A stretch of DNA of 64,000 nt, from positions 552,662-616,661 of the forward strand of contig NZ_KE557273.1 of NCBI RefSeq assembly GCF_000442255.1, in the 5' to 3' direction. This DNA is from Salipiger mucosus DSM 16094. Lineage in GTDB: Bacteria; Pseudomonadota; Alphaproteobacteria; Rhodobacterales; Rhodobacteraceae. The translations under genes and the position numbers were made by a program. Each line of letters begins with the position of its first letter. Within the stretch, counting starts at the first letter, position 1. Shown here in pieces: positions 19,755-27,308 of this stretch. The notes below the pieces were generated by a model that was not told where the DNA came from, searched no databases, and was given only the letters and a program-made list of their open reading frames with translations.

Positions 19755-20813
19755 TCATTCCGCCGGCTGGAACCCGACGATGAGCTGCCGCAGGCCGAGG
19801 GCGGCGCCGGCGAAGATCGCGGCCATGGTCACGGGCGCCGAGATGGCCAGGACGGAAAAGGCCGAGAGGCCCTGGCCAATGGTGCAGCCCATGGCCAGCA
19901 CCGCGCCCGCGCCCATCAGTACGGCGCCGAGGATCTGGCGGCGCAGCTCGCGCGGGTCCTCGCAGGCTTCCCAGCGGAAGTGCCCCTTGATGAGCGAGCC
20001 GAGGAAGGCGCCCGTCCAGACGCCGGCGACCGAGCCCACGGCGAATGAGATCGGCCGCGCCGAGCCGGTCATCCACCACAGGATGCTGTCGCCGAGCGGC
20101 GCCGCGAAGCTGTGCGAGACCACGGGGATCGGCTCGAACCCGGTGCGGGCCACCCAGGAGGTGCCGGCCCAGGCCAGCACGATGCCGACGCCCACCAGCG
20201 CGGCCCAGCCCACCTGGAGCGGGCGCGCGCGCAGCGACCGCCCGGAGAGTGCCAGGGCAAGGATCGCCGCGCCGAGCGCGATGCCGAGGGGCGCCACCGG
20301 CAGGCCGGTCCTCGTGCCGATCCAGTGGGCGATGCCGGGCAACTCGACGCCGGTCACCGGCCGCTGGGGAAAGAGCGCGTCGCGCAGCGGGGCGACCGGC
20401 CCCGAGAGCACGACGAAGGTCGAGACCCCCATGACCAGCACGATGACGAAGCTGCGCAGGTCGCCGCCGCCCAGCCGTGCCACCGCGCCGTAGCCGCAGT
20501 TGCCGGCCAGCGCCATGCCGTAGCCGAAGAGCAGGCCGCCGGCGATCGAGGCCAGCGGCATCCAGCGGATCGAGAGGTAATAGGTGTCCGCGCCCTCCAG
20601 CAGACCCGCGCCGATCAGGCCGAAGGCGCCCATGACGGCCACGCCGATGGCCACGCCCCACATGCGCAGCCGCATGTCGGAGCCGCCGTAGAGCGCGTCC
20701 TCGATCGCGCCCAGGGTGCAGAACCGCCCCAGCCGCGCCGCGAGGCCCAGCAGCAGGCCGCTGCCCAGGCCGATCAACGCGACGAGGTGATATTCGCTCA
20801 GAGAGCTCAGCAT
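19755..20813 (-). CDS. soxT: YeeE/YedE sulfur transporter (SoxT-like)
   Basis: 352 aa polytopic inner-membrane protein of the YeeE/YedE (DUF395) family, which imports thiosulfate or related sulfur compounds. Three conserved cysteine motifs lie in helices (GRFCTLGA, AGNCGYGA, MGCTIGQG), as in TsuA-type transporters where cysteines relay thiosulfate. It is the third gene of the leftward soxS-soxR-soxT unit, so the sulfur role is strongly supported by context. The specific substrate is inferred. Confidence 0.88.
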   Translation of the reverse strand: MLSSLSEYHLVALIGLGSGLLLGLAARLGRFCTLGAIEDALYGGSDMRLRMWGVAIGVAVMGAFGLIGAGLLEGADTYYLSIRWMPLASIAGGLLFGYGMALAGNCGYGAVARLGGGDLRSFVIVLVMGVSTFVVLSGPVAPLRDALFPQRPVTGVELPGIAHWIGTRTGLPVAPLGIALGAAILALALSGRSLRARPLQVGWAALVGVGIVLAWAGTSWVARTGFEPIPVVSHSFAAPLGDSILWWMTGSARPISFAVGSVAGVWTGAFLGSLIKGHFRWEACEDPRELRRQILGAVLMGAGAVLAMGCTIGQGLSAFSVLAISAPVTMAAIFAGAALGLRQLIVGFQPAE

Positions 20814-20905
20814 GACCGGATCTCCTCCCCTGCCAGTCGTGGGCTCAGGGGAGAGAGTATGCGGTCACATTCGGGAACATGCAAATGAAACGCTTCGGAA
20901 GCGCC

Positions 20906-21253
20906 TCAGCCGTCGTCCTTGCAGAACAGCTCGTAGACGCATTCCAGCATCTTCTTGGGCCGCTCGTCGGCCAGGCGGTAGTAGATTGCCTTGCCCTCGC
21001 GGCGCGGCACGACCAGCCCCTCGAGGCGCAGCCGCGAGAGCTGCTGCGAGACCGCCGCCTGCCGGGCCGAGAGCAGGTCCTCGAGCTCGGTGACGGATTT
21101 CTCGCCGGTGACGAGGTGGCACAGGATCATAAGCCGGCCCTCGTGGCTGATCGCCTTGAGGAAGGCCGAGGCCTGTGTCGCCTTGTCCGCGATGCGGTCC
21201 AGCTCGTCATCCGTCAGATCGTCGTGAAGGACCGGAAGCGCCATGTTCATCAT
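20906..21253 (-). CDS. soxR: ArsR-family sulfur regulator SoxR
   Basis: 115 aa winged-helix repressor of the ArsR family (ISHEGRLMILCHLVTGEKSV, then the recognition helix ARQAAVSQQLSRLRLEGLV). Two cysteines are visible, in MILCHL and MLECVYELFC. SoxR/SqrR/BigR relatives sense persulfide through a cysteine pair and release sox or sulfide genes. The ATGA overlap with soxS shows co-translation. It is expected to act on the soxS-soxV and soxW-soxX regions as in Paracoccus-type clusters. Confidence 0.92.
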   Translation of the reverse strand: MMNMALPVLHDDLTDDELDRIADKATQASAFLKAISHEGRLMILCHLVTGEKSVTELEDLLSARQAAVSQQLSRLRLEGLVVPRREGKAIYYRLADERPKKMLECVYELFCKDDG

Positions 21254-21657
21254 CCACCGTCCAGTTGTCCCCGGGTCGCGCCATCGACCGTCGCGTCGTC
21301 GTAGTCCGTGTGCTGCTCGAGCATCTGCCCCAGAAGCGGCCAGAAGAAGTCCTCGCCCGGATAGCCTTCCATCCGGGCCAGTTCCGCGCCATCTTCTATC
21401 AGCACGAATGTGGGTGTGAATACCACCTTTCGATCGTACTCGATGCCCTCGGGCGGTCCCTCGCGCAGTTGCGCCCGCAAAAGCGGCGCGAAGCGGCCCT
21501 CGTCGGTCTTGGGGTAGGCGGGCGCGACCTCGGCATCCCAGGCGGCGCAGTAGGCGCAGCCGGGCTGCTCGACCATGACGAGCCGCACGTCGGCGAAGGC
21601 CGCGGTGGCCGCCAGCAGCGTCGCCGTGGCGGTGGCAAAAAAGGTCTTGCGCATCAT
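21250..21657 (-). CDS. soxS: Thioredoxin-like SoxS
   Basis: 135 aa periplasmic thioredoxin-fold protein with an N-terminal signal sequence (FFATATATLLAATAAFA) and the redox motif CAYC (EQPGCAYCAAW). In Paracoccus-type systems SoxS reduces or reactivates SoxYZ. The C-terminus has the short YPGEDFFWPLLGQML region typical of these proteins. First gene of soxS-R-T; two adjacent ATGs (21657, 21654) are possible starts. Divergent from soxV. Confidence 0.9.
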   Translation of the reverse strand: MMRKTFFATATATLLAATAAFADVRLVMVEQPGCAYCAAWDAEVAPAYPKTDEGRFAPLLRAQLREGPPEGIEYDRKVVFTPTFVLIEDGAELARMEGYPGEDFFWPLLGQMLEQHTDYDDATVDGATRGQLDGG

Positions 21658-21691
21658 TGCATCATCCCGATTGTCGGGGCATTATCGGACA

Positions 21692-21708
21692 ACATAATCT
21701 GAATATGT
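21692..21708. promoter_or_regulatory. Candidate SoxR operator, soxS-soxV intergenic
   Basis: Inverted repeat ACATA-n7-TATGT followed directly by GAATT, so the stretch reads ATATGTGAATT. A very similar ATATCCGTGAATT lies upstream of soxX. The AT-rich stretch sits between the divergent soxS and soxV starts, where SoxR is known to act in related clusters. Assignment is inference. Confidence 0.45.
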
Positions 21709-21735
21709 GAATTGATCAAGGCGATCGGAGGCCCA

Positions 21736-22473
21736 TTGCTGGACATATCCTTTGCCGGAGCCGCACTTGCCGGTTTGTTGAGCTTCTTCACACCCTGCGT
21801 CCTGCCCATGGTGCCGTTCTACCTATGCTACATGGCCGGAATTTCCATGTCCGAGCTGCGCGACGATTCCGGCATCGAGGCAGGGGCGCAACGCCGGCTG
21901 GTGCTGTCCTCGGTCTTCTTCGCCGCCGGGGTTACGACGATCTTCGTGCTGCTGGGCATGGGGGCCACGGCGGTGGGGCAGGCCTTTGCCGACTGGCGGC
22001 AGCCGCTGTCCTATGTCGCCGCCGCCGTGCTGGCGGTCTTCGGGCTGCATTTCCTGGGCGTGATCCGGGTGCCGCTGCTCTACCGCGAGGCGCGGATGGA
22101 AAGCGCGGCCGAGCCCACGACCGTCTTCGGTGCCTATGTCATGGGCCTTGCCTTCGGTTTCGGCTGGACGCCCTGCGTGGGCCCGGCGCTGGCCTCGATC
22201 CTGATGATCGCCAGCGGCATGGGCGATATCGGACGCGGCGGGCTGCTGCTGCTGGTCTACGGCGTGGGCATGACGGCGCCCTTCGTGGTGGCGGCGCTCT
22301 TCTCGGGGCCGTTCCTGACATGGACCGCGCGGCACCGGTCCAAGCTGCAGTACGCCGAAAAAGTGATGGGTGCGATGCTCATCGTCTTTGCTATCCTGAT
22401 CGCGACGGACACGGTGAACGTGATTGCCCAGTGGATGATCGACGTCTTCCCGGGCTGGACGTCGCTGAGCTGA
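21736..22473 (+). CDS. soxV: CcdA-like membrane reductant carrier SoxV
   Basis: 245 aa with about six membrane helices, CcdA/DsbD-beta family. It carries electrons from cytoplasmic thioredoxin to periplasmic SoxW/SoxS. The paired redox cysteines are in FFTPCVLPMVP and FGWTPCVGPAL. TTG at 21736 is preferred over TTG at 21712 because GGAGG sits five bases before it and the resulting N-terminus (MLDISFAGAALAGLLSF) matches relatives. First gene of the rightward sox operon. Confidence 0.92.
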   Translation: MLDISFAGAALAGLLSFFTPCVLPMVPFYLCYMAGISMSELRDDSGIEAGAQRRLVLSSVFFAAGVTTIFVLLGMGATAVGQAFADWRQPLSYVAAAVLAVFGLHFLGVIRVPLLYREARMESAAEPTTVFGAYVMGLAFGFGWTPCVGPALASILMIASGMGDIGRGGLLLLVYGVGMTAPFVVAALFSGPFLTWTARHRSKLQYAEKVMGAMLIVFAILIATDTVNVIAQWMIDVFPGWTSLS

Positions 22474-22502
22474 GTTGGGTTCCGAGACATGGGAGGGAGA
22501 CC

Positions 22503-23081
22503 ATGAAGACCTGGATTGCCGCCGCCTTCGCCGCGGCCCTCGCGTTGCCCGCATGGGGCGCGCAGATGGGCGACGACGGGCTCTACAAGGAGCCCTGGAT
22601 GCGCGACACCTTCAAGGACCTGCGCGAGGATCTCGCCGAGGCCAATGCCGAGGGCAAGCGCCTCGTGCTCTTCGTCGAGCAGCGCGGGTGCGTCTACTGC
22701 CACAAGATGCACGAGGAGGTCTTCTCGGACCCCGAGGTGAGCGACTACATCGGCGAGAACTACTTCGTGGTGCAGATCAACCTGCACGGCGACACCGAGA
22801 TCACCGACCTCGACGGGGAATCGCTGTCCGAGAAGGCGGCCACCCAGAAATGGCGCGTGCTCTTCACGCCGAACATCATCTTCCTGCCGGAAGAGGTGCC
22901 CGAGGACACCAGCGCGATCGAGGCTTCGGTTGCCGTCATGCCGGGCGCTTTTGCCAAGGGAACGACCATCGACATGTTCACCTGGGTCAACGAAAAGCGC
23001 TACCTGCTTGACAACGGTGAGGATTTCCAGCGCTATCACGCAAGACGCATCCGTGAACGCGACGACGGGAACACCGACTGA
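22503..23081 (+). CDS. soxW: Periplasmic thioredoxin SoxW
   Basis: 192 aa with a signal peptide (WIAAAFAAALALPAWGA) and a thioredoxin-fold domain carrying CVYC (EQRGCVYCHKMHEEVF). It accepts electrons from SoxV and reduces Sox pathway partners. AGGGAG precedes the ATG at 22503. It is followed by a 139-bp gap with its own regulatory features before soxX, so SoxVW and SoxXYZ may be separately controlled. Confidence 0.92.
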   Translation: MKTWIAAAFAAALALPAWGAQMGDDGLYKEPWMRDTFKDLREDLAEANAEGKRLVLFVEQRGCVYCHKMHEEVFSDPEVSDYIGENYFVVQINLHGDTEITDLDGESLSEKAATQKWRVLFTPNIIFLPEEVPEDTSAIEASVAVMPGAFAKGTTIDMFTWVNEKRYLLDNGEDFQRYHARRIRERDDGNTD

Positions 23082-23104
23082 CACCTCCGGTGCAGAAGGA
23101 TAAC

Positions 23105-23122
23105 AATTCATATCCGTGAATT
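23105..23122. promoter_or_regulatory. Candidate SoxR operator upstream of soxX
   Basis: AATTCA-TATCCG-TGAATT inverted repeat, extended with one slip to AACAA / TTGTT on the flanks. It sits about 35 bp before a TATACA -10-like element. It shares the ATAT..GTGAATT core with the soxV promoter and TTCATAT with the persulfide dioxygenase promoter. This matches the known second SoxR site in the soxW-soxX gap of related clusters. Confidence 0.55.
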
Positions 23123-23156
23123 TGTTGTTGCGTGAGACGAGCACGGTGCACTACGC

Positions 23157-23162
23157 TATACA
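23157..23162 (+). promoter_or_regulatory. Possible -10 element of a soxX promoter
   Basis: TATACA 59 bp before the soxX ATG, in the otherwise GC-rich soxW-soxX gap and downstream of the AATTCA/TGAATT palindrome. No good -35 hexamer at 17 bp was found, so an activator or a weak promoter is likely. Confidence 0.35.
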
Positions 23163-23220
23163 CCAGTCCAGCGACGCGCGGCCCCGGGAGAGGGTCGACG
23201 GCAAGGCCAAGGGAGGAAAC

Positions 23221-23697
23221 ATGAGGTTCACTGGGATGACACTGGCTGCGGCGGTTCTGGCCGCAGGCGCGGCCTACGCCGAAACGGCTCCTGACGACGT
23301 GCAGTTCGGCGAATACGGGGCGGTCGAGGCCTCGCTCACCGGGCAGGAGGGCGACCCCGAGAAGGGCCGCGAGATCTTCTCGACCAAGTCCATGGGCAAC
23401 TGCGTGTCCTGCCACGCGGTGAGCGTGCTCGAGGACGTGCCCTTCCAGGGCGAGGTGGGCCCGGTGCTCGACGGCATCGGCGAGTATCGCACCACCGAGG
23501 AGCTGCGCGGCATCGTCGCCAACGCCAAGATGACCTTCGAGGGCACGGTGATGCCGGCCTTCTACAAGACCAGCGGGTTCATCCGTCCGGGCGACGGCTA
23601 CACCGGCAAGGCGGCCGAGCCGCCGATCGAACCGATCCTGGCGGCCCAGGACATCGAGGACCTGGTCGCGTTCCTGACGACGCTCAAGGACGAGTGA
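23221..23697 (+). CDS. soxX: Cytochrome c SoxX
   Basis: 158 aa periplasmic monoheme cytochrome with a signal peptide (MTLAAAVLAAGAAYA), the CVSCH heme site and a distal methionine candidate (GTVMPAFYKTSGF). With SoxA it forms the SoxAX complex that links thiosulfate to the SoxY cysteine. GGGAGGAA precedes the ATG at 23221; the frame stays open upstream but those residues precede the signal peptide and are unlikely. Confidence 0.96.
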   Translation: MRFTGMTLAAAVLAAGAAYAETAPDDVQFGEYGAVEASLTGQEGDPEKGREIFSTKSMGNCVSCHAVSVLEDVPFQGEVGPVLDGIGEYRTTEELRGIVANAKMTFEGTVMPAFYKTSGFIRPGDGYTGKAAEPPIEPILAAQDIEDLVAFLTTLKDE

Positions 23698-23732
23698 TCG
23701 GACGCGATCCCGAGACATCTGAGGAGAAAGCA

Positions 23733-24152
23733 ATGGATTTCACACGACGCGAGACCATGGCCATCGGCGGGGCTGCCCTGCTGGTCGCCTCGCTGCCCCG
23801 CGGCGCACAGGCCGCGACGGTCGACGAGCTGATCGCGGAATTCACCGGCGGAGCCGACGTGGCCGACAGCGGCGTCGAGCTGACCGCGCCCGAGATCGCC
23901 GAGAACGGCAACACCGTTCCGATCGAGGTGAGCGCCGAGTCCGCCGAGGCCATCATGGTCCTCGCCGCCGGCAACCCCACGCCGCCGGTCGCGACCTTCA
24001 CCTTCGGCCCGCTTGCCGCGTCGCACTACGCCTCGACGCGCATCCGCCTGGCCGGGACGCAGGATGTCATCGCGGTGGCGAAGCTGTCCGACGGCACCTT
24101 CGCCCGCACGTCCAAGAACGTGAAGGTCACCATCGGCGGCTGCGGCGGCTGA
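23733..24152 (+). CDS. soxY: Sulfur carrier SoxY
   Basis: 139 aa with a Tat-like signal (TRRETMAIGG) and the diagnostic C-terminal GGCGG, whose cysteine covalently carries the pathway intermediate. It works as a heterodimer with SoxZ in the periplasm. GAGGAGAAAG precedes the ATG at 23733. Between soxX and soxZ, spaced 35-37 bp on each side. Confidence 0.97.
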   Translation: MDFTRRETMAIGGAALLVASLPRGAQAATVDELIAEFTGGADVADSGVELTAPEIAENGNTVPIEVSAESAEAIMVLAAGNPTPPVATFTFGPLAASHYASTRIRLAGTQDVIAVAKLSDGTFARTSKNVKVTIGGCGG

Positions 24153-24189
24153 TCCGGCGCACCCCCACAGATTTCAAGGAGACGAGACT

Positions 24190-24519
24190 ATGGCAGAAGG
24201 TGTCAGACCCCGCGTTAAGGTCCCCAGAAGCGCCTCGGCCGGTGATGCGATCACGATCAAGACGCTCATCAGCCACCCGATGGAGTCGGGTCAGCGCAAG
24301 GACAGCGACGGCAACACGATCCCGCGTTCGATCATCAACCGCTTCACCTGCGAGTTCAACGGCGAGTCCGTCGTCGACGTGAAGATGGAGCCGGCGATTT
24401 CGACCAACCCCTACTTCGAGTTCGAGGCGACCGTCCCGGAAGCCGGCGAGTTCAAGTTCACCTGGTACGACGACGACGGTTCCGTCTACGAAGAGACCAA
24501 GGCGATCGAGGTCGGCTGA
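24190..24519 (+). CDS. soxZ: SoxZ, partner of the sulfur carrier
   Basis: 109 aa all-beta SoxZ protein without a signal peptide; it is exported with SoxY as a heterodimer. Family segments are PRSASAGDAITIKTLISHPM near the start and FKFTWYDDDGS near the end. AGGAGACGAG precedes the ATG. Followed by a stable hairpin before soxA. Confidence 0.97.
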   Translation: MAEGVRPRVKVPRSASAGDAITIKTLISHPMESGQRKDSDGNTIPRSIINRFTCEFNGESVVDVKMEPAISTNPYFEFEATVPEAGEFKFTWYDDDGSVYEETKAIEVG

Positions 24520-24528
24520 CCATCGCTG

Positions 24529-24556
24529 CCCTGTCCCGCAGAGGTGCGGGGCAGGG
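24529..24556 (+). other. Intercistronic hairpin soxZ-soxA
   Basis: 12-bp stem CCCTGTCCCGCA / TGCGGGGCAGGG (one G-U pair) with tetraloop GAGG and no T-tract after it. It is more likely an mRNA-stabilising or processing structure that raises SoxYZ relative to downstream enzymes than a full terminator. Confidence 0.6.
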
Positions 24557-24578
24557 TCGTTCAAGGGAGGGAACCTAA

Positions 24579-25433
24579 ATGAAAACGAGAACGATGACGG
24601 TCGCCGCCGCACTGTTCGCGCTGTCGGCCCCCGCGCTGACGGCGGGCGGCGCCGACGACGATAATCTCACCATCAACGGCAACATCGAGATGACGACCAA
24701 GGCGGAACCGGCCGCGCATCTCGACGGTGCACTGCCCGAGGTCATTTCCGGCTGGCATTTCCGCTCCGACGAGACGCAGGAGCTGGAGATGGACGACTTC
24801 GACAACCCGGGCATGATCTTCGTCGACCAGGCACGCGAGGCCTGGAACACCGCCGAAGGCTCCGAGGGCAAGTCCTGCGCGGACTGCCACAACGAGCCCG
24901 AGAGCATGGCGGGCGTCCGCACGGTCTATCCGAAGTGGAACGAAGAGGCCGGCGAGGTCCGCACGATCCAGATGCAGATGAACGACTGCCGCGAGAACCG
25001 CATGGGTGCGGAGCCGTGGAAGTACGATGCATCGGCCGCGATCAACATGGAGGCCCTGATCTCCTCGGTGTCGCGCGGCATGCCGATGGACGTGGCCACC
25101 GACGGTCCGGCCCAGGAGACCTGGGAGCAGGGCAAGGAAATCTACTACACGCGCTACGGCAAGCTCGAACTGGCCTGCGCGTCCTGCCACGAGCTCAACT
25201 ACGGCAACTACATCCGTGCCGACCACCTGAGCCAGGGCCACACCAACGGTTTCCCGACCTACCGCCTGAAGAACGCCAAGCTCAACGGCCAGCACTCGCG
25301 CTTCAAGGGCTGCGTGCGCGACACCCGCGCCGAGACCTTCTCGCCGGGCTCGCCCGAGTTCGTGGCGCTCGAGCTCTACGTCGCCTCGCGCGGCAACGGC
25401 CTGTCGGTCGAGGGGCCCTCGGTCCGCAACTGA
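24579..25433 (+). CDS. soxA: Diheme cytochrome c SoxA
   Basis: 284 aa with a signal peptide (VAAALFALSAPALTAG). Two heme motifs are present, CADCH near residue 100 and CASCH near residue 202. An isolated conserved cysteine in FKGCVRDTRAE is expected to be the persulfide-modified heme ligand of the active site. The segment MNDCRENRMG is also conserved. It forms SoxAX with SoxX to start thiosulfate oxidation. GGGAGG lies upstream of the start. Followed by a terminator-like hairpin. Confidence 0.96.
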   Translation: MKTRTMTVAAALFALSAPALTAGGADDDNLTINGNIEMTTKAEPAAHLDGALPEVISGWHFRSDETQELEMDDFDNPGMIFVDQAREAWNTAEGSEGKSCADCHNEPESMAGVRTVYPKWNEEAGEVRTIQMQMNDCRENRMGAEPWKYDASAAINMEALISSVSRGMPMDVATDGPAQETWEQGKEIYYTRYGKLELACASCHELNYGNYIRADHLSQGHTNGFPTYRLKNAKLNGQHSRFKGCVRDTRAETFSPGSPEFVALELYVASRGNGLSVEGPSVRN

Positions 25434-25440
25434 TCCACGT

Positions 25441-25468
25441 CCCCGCGCGAGCGATCGCGCGGGGTTTC
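25441..25468 (+). terminator. Terminator/attenuator after soxA
   Basis: Perfect 9-bp stem CCCCGCGCG / CGCGCGGGG with a 6-base loop, followed by TTTCCCC. The short T-tract suggests partial termination between soxA and soxB inside the operon. Confidence 0.6.
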
Positions 25469-25484
25469 CCCGGCTTAATCCATT

Positions 25485-25502
25485 CACACATGCGCATGTG
25501 TG
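25485..25502. promoter_or_regulatory. Perfect 18-bp palindrome upstream of soxB
   Basis: CACACATGCGCATGTGTG, preceded by AATCCATT, 28 bp before the soxB ATG. A related but non-palindromic sequence, GATCCATGCACATAGGCGAA, lies at 27265-27284 before soxC. An operator or internal promoter site is possible; no known consensus is recognised. Confidence 0.5.
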
Positions 25503-25530
25503 TCGCGAGAAACACGGAAAGTTCCCTCCC

Positions 25531-27228
25531 ATGATCTCAAGACGCGATTTCCTTCAGGTGTCCATGGCGGCCTCGGCGGCGCTGGGCGCCAGCGGTTTCG
25601 GCAACTGGGCGCGGCTCGCCGCGCAGCAGGCGCTGACGCAGGACCAGCTGTTGCAGTTCGACACCTTCGGGAACGTCTCGCTGATCCACGTGACCGACAT
25701 CCACGCGCAGCTGAAGCCGATCTACTTCCGCGAGCCCTCGGTCAACATCGGCGTGGGCCCGAACCGGGGCGAGGTGCCCCATGTGACCGGCGCCGACTTC
25801 CGCAAGCTCTACGGCATCGACGACGGCTCGCCCTCGCACTACGCGCTCAGCTCGGGCGACTTCTCGGCGCTGGCGCAGGAATACGGCAAGGTGGGCGGCA
25901 TGGACCGCGTGGCGACCGTCATCAACGCGATCCGCGCCGACCGCCCCGACGCGATCCTGCTCGATGGCGGCGACACCTGGCACGGCTCCATGACCTGCCT
26001 GCGCACGCAGGGGCAGGACATGGTCAACGTGATGAACGCGCTCAAGCCCGACGCGATGACCTTCCACTGGGAGTTCACCCTGGGCAGCGAGCGCGTGCAC
26101 GAGATCGTCGAGGGCCTGCCCTTCGCCGCGCTGGGCCAGAACATCTTCGACAAGATGTGGGACGAGCCGGCCGAAAGCTTCAAGCCCTACGAGTTCTTCG
26201 AGCGCGGCGGCGTCAAGGTCGCCGTCATCGGCCAGGCCTTCCCCTACATGCCGATCGCCAACCCGGGCTGGATGTTCCCGGAATACAGCTTCGGCATCCG
26301 CGACGAGCACATGCAGGAGATGGTCGACGAGGTCCGCGCGCAGGGCGCCGGGCTGGTGGTCTGCCTGTCGCACAACGGCTTCGACGTGGACAAGAAGATG
26401 GCCGGCGTGGTCAGCGGCATCGACGTGATCCTCACCGGGCACACCCACGACGCGCTGCCCGAGCCGGTGATGGTGGGCGACACGATCCTCATCGCGTCGG
26501 GCTCCAACGGCAAGTTCGTGAGCCGCGTCGACCTCGACGTGCGCGACGGCCGGATGATGGGCTTCCGTCACAAGCTGATCCCGATCTTCTCGGACGTGAT
26601 CGAGCCCGACAAGGAGGTCGCCGCGCTCATCGACGAGCAGCGGGCGCCCTTCAAGGAAGAGCTGGAAGAGGTGATCGGCCAGACCGACTCGCTGCTCTAT
26701 CGCCGGGGCAACTTCAACGGCTCCTGGGACGACCTGATCTGCGACGCGCTCCTCTCCGAGCGCGACGCCGAGATCGCCATGTCGCCGGGCGTGCGCTGGG
26801 GTCCCTCGCTGATCCCGGGCGATCCGATCACCCGCGAGGACATCTTCAACGTCACCTCGATGACCTACGGCGAGGCCTACCGCACCGAGATGACCGGCGA
26901 GTTCATCAAGGTCGTACTCGAGGACGTGGCCGACAACATCTTCAACCCCGACCCCTACTACCAGCAGGGCGGAGACATGGTGCGCATCGGCGGCATGGGC
27001 TACCGCATCGATGTCACCAAGCCGCAGGGCGAGCGCATCTCGGAGATGACGCTGCTCAAGTCCGGCGAGCCGATCGATCCGTCGCGCAACTACGTCGTCT
27101 CGGGCTGGGCCAGCGTCAACGAGGGCACCGAGGGGCCGCAGATCTGGGACGTGGTCGAAAGCCACATCCGCAAGATGGGCACCGTGACCGTCGGGGAAAA
27201 CGACAACGTCGAGGTGGTGGGCGCATAG
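25531..27228 (+). CDS. soxB: Thiosulfohydrolase SoxB
   Basis: 565 aa di-manganese hydrolase releasing sulfate from SoxY-bound intermediates, related to 5'-nucleotidases. The N-terminal Tat signal SRRDFLQVSMAAS directs folded export. Metal-site motifs are HVTDIHAQLKP, DGGDTWHGS, FHWEFTLG, LSHNGFDVD and TGHTHDALP in order. The ATG at 25531 is chosen over the in-frame upstream start because it puts the twin-arginine motif at the N-terminus. Length is normal. Confidence 0.97.
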   Translation: MISRRDFLQVSMAASAALGASGFGNWARLAAQQALTQDQLLQFDTFGNVSLIHVTDIHAQLKPIYFREPSVNIGVGPNRGEVPHVTGADFRKLYGIDDGSPSHYALSSGDFSALAQEYGKVGGMDRVATVINAIRADRPDAILLDGGDTWHGSMTCLRTQGQDMVNVMNALKPDAMTFHWEFTLGSERVHEIVEGLPFAALGQNIFDKMWDEPAESFKPYEFFERGGVKVAVIGQAFPYMPIANPGWMFPEYSFGIRDEHMQEMVDEVRAQGAGLVVCLSHNGFDVDKKMAGVVSGIDVILTGHTHDALPEPVMVGDTILIASGSNGKFVSRVDLDVRDGRMMGFRHKLIPIFSDVIEPDKEVAALIDEQRAPFKEELEEVIGQTDSLLYRRGNFNGSWDDLICDALLSERDAEIAMSPGVRWGPSLIPGDPITREDIFNVTSMTYGEAYRTEMTGEFIKVVLEDVADNIFNPDPYYQQGGDMVRIGGMGYRIDVTKPQGERISEMTLLKSGEPIDPSRNYVVSGWASVNEGTEGPQIWDVVESHIRKMGTVTVGENDNVEVVGA

Positions 27229-27308
27229 GCGCCCGCTGCCCCGGCAGCGACTTTTTTTCGCCTGATCCATGCACATAGGCGAATAGGATGATCCGAGAGG
27301 AGGCTGAC

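Noticed and set aside
23116-23220. Upstream in-frame extension of soxX
   Set aside because: It precedes a normal signal peptide and overlaps the operator-like palindrome and -10 element.
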